Source: Afipia sp. (GTDB lineage Bacteria > Pseudomonadota > Alphaproteobacteria > Rhizobiales > Xanthobacteraceae). From it: a stretch of DNA of 64,000 nt. The stretch covers positions 1,002,950 through 1,066,949 of the forward strand of contig JAFKER010000005.1 of NCBI GenBank assembly GCA_017308595.1, written 5' to 3'. The position numbers were made by a program, and so were the translations under genes. Numbering within the stretch: position 1 is the stretch's first letter; the number at the start of each line of letters is the position of its first letter. Shown here one piece after another: positions 44,907 through 53,806 of the stretch. Below the pieces are notes generated by a model that was not told the origin of the DNA, made no database searches, and saw only the letters and a list, made by a program, of their open reading frames with translations.

Positions 44907-46304
44907 ATGTCCTTTACGATTGCCATTATCGGTCGGCCCAATGTCGGCAAGTCGACCCTGTTCAACCGTCTGGTTGGGCAGAAGCTCGCGCTTGTCGATG
45001 ACCAGCCCGGGGTCACCCGCGACCGCCGCGAGGGCGCGGGCAAGCTTGGCGATCTCGAATTCACCCTGATCGATACCGCTGGCCTTGATGAAGGACCAAA
45101 AGGCTCGCTCACCGCACGAATGCAGGAGCAGACCGAAGCGGCCATCGCGGCTGCCGACGCGCTGATGTTCGTGATCGATGCGCGTATGGGGTTGACGCCG
45201 AACGACCGTTCTTTCGCCGATTTCGCGCGCCGCGCCAACAAGCCGGTGGTGCTGGTCGCAAACAAGAGCGAGGGGAAGCAAGGCGAGGCGGGCGCCATGG
45301 AATCCTATGCGCTCGGCCTTGGCGATCCGGTGCCTATTTCCGCCGAGCATGGCGAAGGCCTGAGCGATCTTTACGACGCGTTGCGCGTCCTGATGCCGGA
45401 GCCGGTGGAAGACGATGAGGAGGACGACGATCCTCATTCATTCGAGAATGTGGACGGCGAGGACGAGAGTCTTTCCACGCGTCCGATCCGCGTTGCGGTG
45501 CTGGGACGCCCCAATGCCGGCAAATCGACACTGATCAATCGCCTGCTCGGCGAGGAGAGGCTTCTGACCAGTCCGGAAGCCGGAACGACACGCGACTCCA
45601 TTGCGGTCGATGTGACGTGGAAGGGCCGCGAGTTCCGTGTGTTCGATACAGCAGGCCTGCGCCGGCGCTCACGCATCGAGGACAAGCTGGAAAAGCTGTC
45701 GGTGTCCGACGCGCTGCGGGCAGTACGGTTTGCCGAAGTCGTCGTGCTGATGATGGATGCGCAGAACCGGTTCGAGGAGCAGGATCTGCGGCTCGCCGAC
45801 CTGATCGAGCGCGAAGGACGCGCCATCGTCATTGCTGTCAACAAGTGGGACTTGATGGAGCGCGCACCAAACCAGATCGCTAAGCTGCGAGAGGACGCCG
45901 ATCACTGGCTGCCGCAGCTCAAGGGCATGCCCGTCGTCGCGGTGTCCGGCATGATGGGCGAGGGCATCGACCGTCTGATGAGCGCCATCGAAGAGGCTTA
46001 TGCCGTCTGGAACCGTCGAACCTCGACGGCGCAGCTCAATCGATGGTTCGAACAGGCGGTGCAGAACAATCCGCCGCCGGCCGTATCGGGCCGCCGCCTC
46101 AAGCTCAATTACATCACGCAAAGCAAGGCGCGCCCGCCGAGCTTCGTCGTATTCTGCTCGCGGGCAGACGCCGTGCCGGAATCCTATCTGCGCTATCTCG
46201 TCAACAGCATGCGAAGCACGTTCGATCTTCCGGGCACGCCGATGCGGATCACGCTGCGCGAGAAGGAGAATCCGTTCGCGCACAAGCGCAAGCGGAAATC
46301 TTGA
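44907..46304 (+). CDS. der: Ribosome-associated GTPase Der (EngA)
   Basis: The 465-residue protein has two tandem Era-like GTPase domains and a C-terminal KH-like domain, an arrangement unique to Der. Domain 1 has [30 protein letters not shown] and NKSEG; domain 2 has [36 protein letters not shown] and NKWDLME. The acidic linker [21 protein letters not shown] is typical. Der is essential for 50S ribosome assembly. A bidirectional terminator follows 12 bases after its stop. Confidence 0.96.
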   Translation: MSFTIAIIGRPNVGKSTLFNRLVGQKLALVDDQPGVTRDRREGAGKLGDLEFTLIDTAGLDEGPKGSLTARMQEQTEAAIAAADALMFVIDARMGLTPNDRSFADFARRANKPVVLVANKSEGKQGEAGAMESYALGLGDPVPISAEHGEGLSDLYDALRVLMPEPVEDDEEDDDPHSFENVDGEDESLSTRPIRVAVLGRPNAGKSTLINRLLGEERLLTSPEAGTTRDSIAVDVTWKGREFRVFDTAGLRRRSRIEDKLEKLSVSDALRAVRFAEVVVLMMDAQNRFEEQDLRLADLIEREGRAIVIAVNKWDLMERAPNQIAKLREDADHWLPQLKGMPVVAVSGMMGEGIDRLMSAIEEAYAVWNRRTSTAQLNRWFEQAVQNNPPPAVSGRRLKLNYITQSKARPPSFVVFCSRADAVPESYLRYLVNSMRSTFDLPGTPMRITLREKENPFAHKRKRKS

Positions 46305-46316
46305 GGCGGAAAAAAC

Positions 46317-46341
46317 AAAGCCCGGCGGACAGCCGGGCTTT
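46317..46341. terminator. Bidirectional rho-independent terminator
   Basis: A perfect ten-bp stem (AAAGCCCGGC and GCCGGGCTTT) with loop GGACA lies between der and the convergent outer-membrane protein gene. On the minus strand it is followed by GTTTTTTCC, so it terminates the leftward gene particularly well; rightward, the arm itself supplies TTT. Confidence 0.9.
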
Positions 46342-46362
46342 GAACTTTAGAGCATCTGAAAA

Positions 46363-47154
46363 TCAGAACGTGCTGAAATGGTAGTTCAGGCCGGCACGAA
46401 TGATGTGACCGGTATTCTTGTAGCTGATGAGAGCGAATTCTGGTGCGCCGCCAGCGGGCAGCAGGTTTACGTTGGAATTGCCCAGATCATAATACAGGTA
46501 TTCGCCCTTCACCGACCAGTTCGGCGCAAACATGTGCTCGACACCGGCGCCAATCGTCCAGCCGACTTTCCAGCTATCCTCGGTTCCAATGAGTTCGGGG
46601 TTGCCCGGTGCCGAGAAAATGTGGGTGAAAGACTTGACGTGACCGTAGGCAAGGCCGCCCGTCGCATAAAACAACGTATTGTCGAACGCATAGCCGAGGC
46701 GGCCGCGCAGCGTCCCGATCGCGTCGATGCGGCGATCAAATTGAGTGGTCGTGACCGCAGGTCCCTGCACAACAGCAACGCTGTCTCTCAGGCTCGAATA
46801 GCTAAGATCGGTTTCGAGGCCGAGGACAATCCGATCATATTGGCGATTGCAGCCGATGGTTCCACCAACCACAGCTCCGTCCGGATCGGTGGAAAGCCGG
46901 GTCGGTACGTTGCCCAGGGTTTGTGACAGCAGGAAATTCGGATCAGTTGAGGTGATCGACGGATCGGTATCCGAGGACTTCGTGTAGCCTGCAGTGACAC
47001 CGACGTAGCACTTGTTCCATGGAAGATAGGCAATCGGTGCGGCCTTGTAGTATGGCCGAGCCGGTAAGTCCGCGGCGTAAGTCTGGCCGGACGCCACCAA
47101 GCCAAGTGCAACCACGGTTCCCGCGATAAGATTGTTTTTCACCTGCCGCCCCAT
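46363..47154 (-). CDS. Outer-membrane beta-barrel protein (Omp25/31-like porin family)
   Basis: The 263-residue protein has a signal peptide (NNLIAGTVVALGLVASGQTYAAD, cleavage after TYA) and a mature start DLPARPYYKAAPIAYLPWNKCYVGVTAGY, typical of the alphaproteobacterial Omp25/Omp31 group. Alternating hydrophobic strands, GRLGYAFDNTLFYATGGLAYGHV and WSVKGEYLYYDLG, end in a C-terminal HIIRAGLNYHFSTF with the final aromatic residue needed for BAM recognition. It forms an eight-strand barrel in the outer membrane. The start could be ATG 47154 or a GTG four codons later. It is divergent from a LuxR-type gene. Confidence 0.88.
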   Translation of the reverse strand: MGRQVKNNLIAGTVVALGLVASGQTYAADLPARPYYKAAPIAYLPWNKCYVGVTAGYTKSSDTDPSITSTDPNFLLSQTLGNVPTRLSTDPDGAVVGGTIGCNRQYDRIVLGLETDLSYSSLRDSVAVVQGPAVTTTQFDRRIDAIGTLRGRLGYAFDNTLFYATGGLAYGHVKSFTHIFSAPGNPELIGTEDSWKVGWTIGAGVEHMFAPNWSVKGEYLYYDLGNSNVNLLPAGGAPEFALISYKNTGHIIRAGLNYHFSTF

Positions 47155-47505
47155 TTTCTGACGATGCGTTCGCATCTCTGGTGATTCCATCGTCAGTTAA
47201 ATCGAACGGGACTGATTGCTCCTACCGGCATATGCCGGGGGATTGTCAAAATGATCCACGCGTGTGATCGAGGCGACACAGCACCGTGTGAACGGTTCCA
47301 TTTTTCATCATCTGGAACCAGCTTTGCTGGAATGACACTGCGGCGATAAAACCATGTGACGCTGGCGATGAAGCCGCCATAATGGACGCGTTTGAAAAGT
47401 CGTACTTGAAATTGGAATTGGAATGCCGGGGCCACAGTCCGGAAGAGTCTGCCAGCACGGCGCGGAAATAGCGAGATCGTGCGCGCGCGTATGTCAGGCA
47501 GGCGC
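47155..47505. other. Divergent intergenic region with several inverted repeats
   Basis: This 351-base region lies between the outer-membrane protein gene and the LuxR-type regulator gene. It holds a 14-bp perfect palindrome (CCGGCATATGCCGG at 47225-47238), a seven-base inverted repeat GGTTCCA/TGGAACC (47294-47300 and 47313-47319), and CCAGC-TTT-GCTGG (47318-47330). It also has tandem TTGGAA repeats near 47410. I see no small gene. The palindromes are candidate binding sites of the divergent regulator. Confidence 0.5.
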
Positions 47506-48675
47506 ATGATGAAGATCGGTGATGAAACGGTTTTCAACATCATCGCGTCCATTTACGCGGCGGCATATTCTGAAAATGAATGGCTGCCGTTGATAGAAGA
47601 AGTGCAGCGGGTCTTTCACGGATCGAAGGCTTGCCTCAGCCGTGTTGGTCCGGATTTGCAATTGCAGGATAGTGTCTGCACTAATTTCGACGAGTACTTC
47701 GCCCGAAAGATAATGGCGATGTATGCCGCACAGGCAGATCCGTTGCTTGGCGTCATGGTCGAGGCGATTCAGAACGCGCCGCGAGGGGCTATCTTCAGCG
47801 AGGTTTCCGTTGTCGGCCGCGATCGCCTGCGCTCAAGCGATGTCTGGAATGAATGGTATTTGCCTCAGGATATGTATGGAGGACTGACGTGCAAACTGCT
47901 GTCGCGCGGACCGTCCAGCTGGTTTTTCGACATTCAGCGCGGACGCAATCAGGCGGCGTTTGATGACGCGGAGGCCGCCTTACTCACGCAACTGGTCCCG
48001 CATTTCAGCAGAGCCGCTGAGATCAGCCAACATTTCAAGGCATCACGCGCGCTGTCACTGGCCGCTTCGAATCTGCCGTTTGGAATTATCGTGGTGAATG
48101 CCCAGCTTCGGATTCTCTCAACCAATGCTTTCGCAGATGCCTTGCTATCGCGAACCGATCAAGTTTTCGTGGCGAGATCGGGAGTTCTCGCAGTAAGGGA
48201 TCGCGGGCACGCCGAGCGGTTTGCCGCTCTTGTCGCGGGTGCATGCGGTGCGCTCGGCCTGCTTGGCAAAGAAAGGGCTGGCGGCGATCTGTTGCTCGGT
48301 CATGGCGACGGATCGCGGTTCGCGGTCTCCGTTGCTCCGCTTGCTGAACCCGAGCACACCCGCATGTTTATGGGACCGTGCGCGACCATTATCATCCGCA
48401 ATCTCGAATCCCGGCTTCAGCCCGGCTTTGACGATCACATCCGTTCGCTCTTCAAGCTGACTGCGAGCGAGGCGCGGCTTGCGGCTGCACTGGCCTCCGG
48501 ACTTTCCTTGAAGGAAAGCGCCGAGAGTGGTGGCATCCGCATCAGCACGGCGCGTTCTTATCTTGAAGTGATCTTTCGCAAAACCGGCGTTCGGCAGCAA
48601 AGTCAGCTTGTCGCGCTTCTCAACAACGCAAGACTTGGGTCTGCCGATCCGGCGACGTCTACGGACGGCTCGTAG
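47506..48675 (+). CDS. LuxR-type helix-turn-helix transcriptional regulator
   Basis: The 389-residue protein has a long N-terminal sensor region with an Autoind/PAS-like part (RALSLAASNLPFGIIVVNAQLRILSTNAFADALL near residue 180-215). It ends in a LuxR helix-turn-helix, FKLTASEARLAAALASGLSLKESAESGGIRISTARSYLEVIFRKTGV. The HTH with L-T-x-x-E and the final recognition helix is complete. Regulators of this layout are common in Bradyrhizobium relatives; the signal is unknown. Start ATG 47506 (or 47509) follows AGG; GTG at 47479 is a less likely start. It is divergent from the outer-membrane protein gene. Confidence 0.82.
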   Translation: MMKIGDETVFNIIASIYAAAYSENEWLPLIEEVQRVFHGSKACLSRVGPDLQLQDSVCTNFDEYFARKIMAMYAAQADPLLGVMVEAIQNAPRGAIFSEVSVVGRDRLRSSDVWNEWYLPQDMYGGLTCKLLSRGPSSWFFDIQRGRNQAAFDDAEAALLTQLVPHFSRAAEISQHFKASRALSLAASNLPFGIIVVNAQLRILSTNAFADALLSRTDQVFVARSGVLAVRDRGHAERFAALVAGACGALGLLGKERAGGDLLLGHGDGSRFAVSVAPLAEPEHTRMFMGPCATIIIRNLESRLQPGFDDHIRSLFKLTASEARLAAALASGLSLKESAESGGIRISTARSYLEVIFRKTGVRQQSQLVALLNNARLGSADPATSTDGS

Positions 48676-48711
48676 GAGCCGCCAGAGGAACGCGATGCTT
48701 TGCGAGCTCCG

Positions 48712-49089
48712 TCAGTTCGCCTTCGTCCATGTCGTTGACTTGCAGATCATGCCGCCCATGGCGCAGCCTGCCGTGGTGAGCGTATTTCCCGAAAGGGACA
48801 TTTTACCGGCGTAGGTCTTGCCGTCTTCCGGATTGAACGCCGAGCCTTTCCACGCATCCGCGCCGTCCGGCTTCATGTCGTAGAAAATGCGCTGGCCGAC
48901 TTTCGCGGGCGTCTCCACACCCGGCTTGAGCCAAACGAGCGATCCGCAATAAGCACCACCGCCGCAGGGGCCGATCTTGACCTTGGATGCGCCGGTGTCG
49001 CGCAGCCATGTTCCGCTCGGATCGCCCGCGAAGGCAGGCGAGGCGACGAGCGCGAGAGCCACAATTGCGGCAGCAACTTTAAAAGCCAT
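48712..49089 (-). CDS. DUF2147 family secreted protein
   Basis: The 125-residue protein has a signal peptide (MAFKVAAAIVALALVASPAFA) and the DUF2147 pattern: GTWLRDTGASKVKIGPCGGGAYCGSLVWLKPG and KGSAFNPEDGKTYAGKMSLSGNTLTTAGCAMGGMICKSTTWTK. It is a small periplasmic beta-sheet protein with paired Cys residues. Its function is unknown. It lies as a single gene, convergent with the LuxR-type regulator (37 bases apart). Confidence 0.87.
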   Translation of the reverse strand: MAFKVAAAIVALALVASPAFAGDPSGTWLRDTGASKVKIGPCGGGAYCGSLVWLKPGVETPAKVGQRIFYDMKPDGADAWKGSAFNPEDGKTYAGKMSLSGNTLTTAGCAMGGMICKSTTWTKAN

Positions 49090-49184
49090 GTGTTTCCCCT
49101 CAAGAAGCGTCCGCCTCTGTGTGCGGACTTGTGCAAATTGAACAGAGGGAGCTTGCGAGAGTCAATCGCATGGCGCGACGGGAC

Positions 49185-49928
49185 TTACTCGACGGGCGCG
49201 CGGAAACTCTTCAGCGTCCTAGACGGATAGTCGAAGAACCTTCCGGTCTCGTGCCATGACGGCAGACACATCGGCAAGATGAATTCCGCAGCCTGCTCCG
49301 GCGTGTCGAGCGTCATGGGATCTTCGCCCGGCATGACGGTGGCGCGCATGCGCGTGCGGATCGGGCCGGGGCTGAAAAGGTTGACGCGGATCGGCGTGTT
49401 GATCGTCTCATTCGCCCACACCCGCACCAGCGCGTCGAGCGCGGCTTTCGACGCGGCATAGGGCCCCATATAGGCGGTGGCCTTGCTCGCGATGCCGGAG
49501 GTAATGAACACCGCGCGGCCTGCATCCGATTTTTGCAGGAGCGGCTCCATGCAGCGGATCAACTGGAAGTTCGCCGTGGTGTTGACTGCCAGCAGGTTGT
49601 CCCAGAATTTCGGATCGGTGTGGCCGAGCGGCGAGGATGTTCCCGCGACACCGGCATTGCCGATCAGGATGTCGAGCTTGCCGTGACGCTCGTTGAGCGC
49701 GGCACCGAGTCGCGCGATGCCGTCATGATCGGTCATATCCAGCGGCACCAGCGTCGCAGTGCCACCGTCGGCGCGGATGGCGTCGTCCAGTTCCTCAAGC
49801 GCGCCCTGTGTCCGCGCGACGGCGATGATATGGGCGCCGGCCCGCGCCAGCGCGCGCGCCGTAGCGTAGCCGATACCGCGCGAGGCGCCGGTCACGAGAG
49901 CGAGGCGGGAGGCGAGAGGTTTGGTCAT
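49185..49928 (-). CDS. SDR family NAD(P)-dependent oxidoreductase
   Basis: The 247-residue short-chain dehydrogenase shows the cofactor motif LALVTGASRGIGYATARALARAGAH, DILIGNAGV, the catalytic Ser in ITSGIASKATAYMGPY, and YAASKAALDALVRVW with Tyr and Lys. The Arg after TGASRG favours NADPH. Its substrate is unknown. ATG at 49928 is chosen; an in-frame ATG 12 bases upstream is possible but has a weaker ribosome site. It diverges from the GNAT-methyltransferase fusion gene. Confidence 0.88.
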   Translation of the reverse strand: MTKPLASRLALVTGASRGIGYATARALARAGAHIIAVARTQGALEELDDAIRADGGTATLVPLDMTDHDGIARLGAALNERHGKLDILIGNAGVAGTSSPLGHTDPKFWDNLLAVNTTANFQLIRCMEPLLQKSDAGRAVFITSGIASKATAYMGPYAASKAALDALVRVWANETINTPIRVNLFSPGPIRTRMRATVMPGEDPMTLDTPEQAAEFILPMCLPSWHETGRFFDYPSRTLKSFRAPVE

Positions 49929-50087
49929 GCTTGAACTCATTCAGGGCCGGGCGGCCATCAGCGGCTTTCGGCAGGGTTTTATAGACATGGACGGCCGGGA
50001 CAAGCCCGCCGGGCGCATGAAAATGCGCTCGGTCCCGCTCGCCGGTAGGCCTCGAAATCGGGCTCGGGCCCATGTTAAACGCCTCGG

Positions 50088-51212
50088 ATGATCGCGAAAT
50101 CCAACTCCGGACGCTGGCGGGCCATGGCGGCAGCCGAGCTTCCTGCCGTCAATGCACTGGCGGAGCGCATCCATCCGTCGTTTCCGGAAGACGCTGCCAT
50201 CTTCGCCGAGCGGTTACGGCTCTATCCAGACGGATGCCGGGTATTCCAGCGCGGCAACGGGATCGAGGCCTATGTGCTCAGCCACCCATGGCTGGCGATC
50301 GCGCCGCCGGCGCTGAATTCGCTTCTCGGCGAACTGCCCGCGGTGCCGTCGACCTATTACATCCACGATCTGGCGCTTGCGCCGGAGGTGAGAGGCACGG
50401 GTGCGGCGGCCGAGATCGTCGGGTGGCTGGCAGCACATGCGCTGGCCAGCGGGCTCTTGAATATGACGCTGATCGCGGTCAACGGCTCTTCGGGTTTCTG
50501 GCAGCGGCAGGGATTTGAGGTCACGCACAACCCTCAGCTTGAGGCCAAGCTGCAGAGCTATGGCGATGATGCGGTCTACATGACGCGGGTGCTTGCCGCG
50601 GCTGGCTGGCATCCAGCATCAAACGACATCAGCGCGCTGTACGAGCGGCATGCAGCCGCATTCGACCGGGATCGCGGCAACCGGCTGGTGGAGCGCGCAT
50701 GGTTCGAGCGATTCCGGCAGGTGATGCCGCAGGGCGCGGAGGTACTGGATCTCGGATGCGGATCGGGGCAGCCGGTCGCGCGCTATCTGATCGAGGCGGG
50801 GCATCGCGTCACGGGTATCGATTCATCGCCGACGCTGATCGATCTCTGCCGCGCGCGTTTCCCGGATCAGACGTGGATCGCGGGCGATATGCGAAAGGTT
50901 TCGCTCGCACGCCGGTTCGGCGGGATCGTCGCGTGGAACAGCTTCTTTCATCTGACGCCGGACGATCAGCGGGCGATGTTCACTGTGTTCCGCGATCATG
51001 CGGAGCCGGGCGCTGCGCTGATGTTCACCAGCGGTCCCGCAGCCGGTGAGGCGATTGGAAGCTATCACGGCGAAGCGCTGTATCACGCCAGTCTCGCGGC
51101 GGTGGAATACGAGGCATTGCTTGCCACGCACGGCTTTTCGATCGTCCAGCATGTGGTCGAAGATCAGGAGTGCGGCGGCCTGACGGTGTGGCTGGCATTA
51201 CGAAAGAGCTAG
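50088..51212 (+). CDS. Fusion of GNAT acetyltransferase and class I SAM-dependent methyltransferase
   Basis: The 374-residue protein has two complete catalytic domains. Residues 1-165 are a GNAT domain: the strand STYYIHDLALAPEVRGTGAAAEIVGWL holds acetyl-CoA motif A (R-G-x-G-x-A), and SSGFWQRQGFEV motif B. Residues about 180-374 are a methyltransferase: LYERHAAAFDRDRGNRLVE, motif I VLDLGCGSGQPVARYL, motif II VTGIDSSPTLIDLCRARFP and WNSFFHLTPDDQRAMF. The two are joined by a short linker (AAAGWHPASNDI). No substrate is known for either half. A stop-free run with both motifs in one frame argues against an assembly artefact. It converges with the small ORF behind purF. Confidence 0.85.
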   Translation: MIAKSNSGRWRAMAAAELPAVNALAERIHPSFPEDAAIFAERLRLYPDGCRVFQRGNGIEAYVLSHPWLAIAPPALNSLLGELPAVPSTYYIHDLALAPEVRGTGAAAEIVGWLAAHALASGLLNMTLIAVNGSSGFWQRQGFEVTHNPQLEAKLQSYGDDAVYMTRVLAAAGWHPASNDISALYERHAAAFDRDRGNRLVERAWFERFRQVMPQGAEVLDLGCGSGQPVARYLIEAGHRVTGIDSSPTLIDLCRARFPDQTWIAGDMRKVSLARRFGGIVAWNSFFHLTPDDQRAMFTVFRDHAEPGAALMFTSGPAAGEAIGSYHGEALYHASLAAVEYEALLATHGFSIVQHVVEDQECGGLTVWLALRKS

Positions 51213-51224
51213 CTGCGGTAGCGA

Positions 51225-51359
51225 TCAAGGGCCGCCGACCGACGGGCCTCTATCTTCGCGGTCATCCGGTTTTACTTTCATACCTTGTCGAAACGCGAAG
51301 AAAATAAAGCTCGCGAGCAAGATACCCGCGAGCACGCCTCCGAATTGGTGAAGAGTCAC
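51225..51359 (-). CDS. Small single-helix membrane protein encoded behind purF
   Basis: A 44-codon frame begins with GTG at 51359 (AGG seven bases upstream; TTG one codon earlier is an alternative), 12 bases after the purF stop and in the same frame and strand. The product reads VTLHQFGGVLAGILLASFIF, then FAFRQGMKVKPDDREDRG, then PSVGGP. It has one hydrophobic helix (GGVLAGILLASFIFFAF) and a charged tail, so it would be a small inner-membrane protein with a cytoplasmic C-terminus by the positive-inside rule. The frame fills the space up to 13 bases from the convergent GNAT-methyltransferase gene. The name of the family is unknown to me. Confidence 0.6.
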   Translation of the reverse strand: MTLHQFGGVLAGILLASFIFFAFRQGMKVKPDDREDRGPSVGGP

Positions 51360-51371
51360 CAACTCGCCTAA

Positions 51372-52889
51372 CTAGCTCGCTTCAGCCAGCAGCGAAAGCT
51401 GGTGCGGTTGCTGTTCGACCTGGGTCTGGTCGGTGAGGTGCGTCGGATAGGCGCCCGTGAAGCAGTGATCGGCGAACTTCGGGTTCGCGGGATCTCGGCC
51501 GTCAAAGCCCATGGCGCGGTACATGCCGTCAATGGACAGGAATGCCAGCGAGTCCGCGCCGATGATCTCGCGCATTTCCTCGATGGTGTGGGTCGCAGCA
51601 AGAAGGCCGCCACGATCCGGCAGATCGATGCCGTAATAATCCGGATTGACGATGGGCGGTGAGGCGAGGCGGAAGTGAACTTCCTTCGCACCGGCATCGC
51701 GCATCATGCGCACGATTTTCTTCGAGGTGGTGCCGCGCACCAGCGAGTCGTCGATCAGGATGATGCGCTTGCCTTCGATGGCGGCGCGGTTCGGCGCATG
51801 TTTCATGCGCACGCCGAGTTCGCGCACGCTTTGCGTCGGCTGAATGAAGGTGCGGCCGACATAGTGATTTCGGATGATGCCGAGTTCGAACGGCACGCCC
51901 GAGAACTGGCTGTAGCCGACGGCGGCTGGCACGCCGGAATCCGGCACCGGCACGACTACATCCACCTCGACCGGATTTTCCCGCGCAAGCTGCGCGCCAA
52001 AGGCCTTGCGGACTTCATAAACCGACCGGCCGCCGACGATGGAGTCAGGCCGCGCGAAGTAGATGTATTCGAAGATGCAGGGGCGGGGTGACTGCGGCGG
52101 GAACGGCTTGTGGATTTCCTTGCCGTGTTCGTCAAACACGATGACTTCGCCGGGTTCGATGTCGCGGACATATTTCGCGCCGATGATATCCAGCGCGCAG
52201 GTTTCGGATGTGAGGATCGGGCAGCCGTCGAGTTCGCCGAGTACCAGCGGGCGGATGCCGAGCGGATCGCGCGCGCCGACCAGCTTCTTGTTGGTGAGCG
52301 AGACCAGCGCATAGGCACCTTCGATGGCGCGCAGCGCTTCGATATAGCGCTCAATAAAACGGCCGCGCTTGGATTGCGCGACCAGATGCAGAATGACCTC
52401 GGTGTCGGTGGTCGATTGCATCACGGTGCCATGGCGCACCAGTTCCCGGCGGAGCGTCAGACCGTTGGTGAGATTGCCGTTGTGTGCGACGGCAAAGCCG
52501 CCTGCATTCAGTTCAGCGAACAGGGGCTGGACGTTACGCAGAATAGTGCCGCCGGTGGTGGAATAGCGGACGTGACCGACGGCCATGTTGCCCGGCAGGC
52601 GCGAAATGACTTCGGCGCGAGAGAATGTGTCGCCGACAAGACCGAGGCGGCGTTCGGAATGAAAACGGCCATTGTCATAGGTGACGATGCCTGCGGCTTC
52701 CTGACCGCGATGCTGGAGAGCGTGGAGCCCGAGTGCGGTAATTGCAGCGGCTTCCGGATGCCCGAAAATGCCGAACACGCCGCACTCTTCGCGTAGCGTG
52801 TCGCCGTTCAAATCCTTGTCCAGATCATCATCCAGGTCGTAGGCGGATTTGGAGGGAGGTGCAGACTGATCGCCAGAAGGGGTTTTCAT
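51372..52889 (-). CDS. purF: Amidophosphoribosyltransferase
   Basis: The 505-residue enzyme makes phosphoribosylamine from PRPP and glutamine, the first step of purine synthesis. A propeptide of 35 residues (with DLDDDLDKDLNGDTLREE) precedes Cys 36 of CGVFGIFG, the N-terminal nucleophile formed after processing. The glutaminase domain shows AVGHVRYSTTG and GFAVAHNGNLTNG; the PRPP site is IILIDDSLVRGTTSKKIVRMM. Cys residues for a [4Fe-4S] cluster are not checked in full. It starts at ATG 52889 (a GTG nine bases upstream is possible). cvpA is just upstream, an order widely conserved. Confidence 0.96.
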   Translation of the reverse strand: MKTPSGDQSAPPSKSAYDLDDDLDKDLNGDTLREECGVFGIFGHPEAAAITALGLHALQHRGQEAAGIVTYDNGRFHSERRLGLVGDTFSRAEVISRLPGNMAVGHVRYSTTGGTILRNVQPLFAELNAGGFAVAHNGNLTNGLTLRRELVRHGTVMQSTTDTEVILHLVAQSKRGRFIERYIEALRAIEGAYALVSLTNKKLVGARDPLGIRPLVLGELDGCPILTSETCALDIIGAKYVRDIEPGEVIVFDEHGKEIHKPFPPQSPRPCIFEYIYFARPDSIVGGRSVYEVRKAFGAQLARENPVEVDVVVPVPDSGVPAAVGYSQFSGVPFELGIIRNHYVGRTFIQPTQSVRELGVRMKHAPNRAAIEGKRIILIDDSLVRGTTSKKIVRMMRDAGAKEVHFRLASPPIVNPDYYGIDLPDRGGLLAATHTIEEMREIIGADSLAFLSIDGMYRAMGFDGRDPANPKFADHCFTGAYPTHLTDQTQVEQQPHQLSLLAEAS

Positions 52890-52932
52890 ATGGTCCACCG
52901 CGCCCTTGTCTGAAGCAGGACTAGAACTGAGC

Positions 52933-53577
52933 CTAGCGTCCTGCGGCTTTGCCTTCGATCAATTGTTTCAGCCCGTCACGAGCCGATTTTCCATACCCGC
53001 CGTCGTTCCCCACGGTTGCCGTCGTGCGCGGTTCGGGAGCAGCATCGGTCTGCTCCTCGTCGCCCTTTTTCTTGAACCTCTTCAAGATGGTGTTCTCGGG
53101 GTCATCCGGCAAGAGCGACATCAGCCAATCGCCGGTTCCCTGCAACATCACCCGTGATTTGGCACTACGGACCCAATCGGGCTGTTGTTTGTCCGGCACC
53201 AGCCAGGCGAAGAACAAAAACGCCACCACCATGATTAACAGGCCGCGCGCGAGGCCGAACAGGAAGCCGAGGGTGCGGTCCAGCGCGCCGATCCGCGAGT
53301 CCAGGACCATGTCCGAGATACGCACGGTGATGATCGACACAATGATCAAGGTCAGGATGAACACGCCGGCAACGACGGCGACCGCGGCGACGGTTTCGTT
53401 GTTGAAGTAGGTTTTCGCGGTCGGCAGCAGCTTCTGATAGGCATAAAGCGTGGTCAGGGCGGCGGCGCCCCACGCGGCGATCGACAGGATTTCGCGCATA
53501 AAGCCGCGGATCATCGCCAGAAGACCCGACAACAGCATCACGGCAAGGACGATAATGTCGAGAAGCGTTATCGGCAT
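52933..53577 (-). CDS. cvpA: CvpA family membrane protein
   Basis: The 214-residue inner-membrane protein has four predicted helices in its first 140 residues: LDIIVLAVMLLSGLLAMIRGFMREILSIAAWGAAAL is the CvpA signature, followed by VAAVAVVAGVFILTLIIVSIIT and LGFLFGLARGLLIMVVAFLFFAWLV. The C-terminal 70 residues are charged and probably disordered. CvpA is needed for colicin V production in E. coli and for envelope integrity in others. It lies directly upstream of purF with a 43-base gap, as in many proteobacteria. ATG at 53577 is chosen as the first residue of the conserved part. Confidence 0.9.
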   Translation of the reverse strand: MPITLLDIIVLAVMLLSGLLAMIRGFMREILSIAAWGAAALTTLYAYQKLLPTAKTYFNNETVAAVAVVAGVFILTLIIVSIITVRISDMVLDSRIGALDRTLGFLFGLARGLLIMVVAFLFFAWLVPDKQQPDWVRSAKSRVMLQGTGDWLMSLLPDDPENTILKRFKKKGDEEQTDAAPEPRTTATVGNDGGYGKSARDGLKQLIEGKAAGR

Positions 53578-53806
53578 CGGATGGTCAGGTCCGCTTTCAA
53601 TGTCAACATGGCGAATCGGATCGCGCGATCCCCGGATAGCTGACGGCCATATCGCACGTCCCGCAAGGGTCGGGAACCCGCAAAAGCCGGGCATCAACGG
53701 CAAAACTGCATCGCAGCCATCGATCGTCTATTGGATCGCCCGTTGCGGTTAACGGTCCGTAGCGAAAACGGTGCGCAGTTCCGGTGAAGCCGTCGGTTAT
53801 ATAGCG

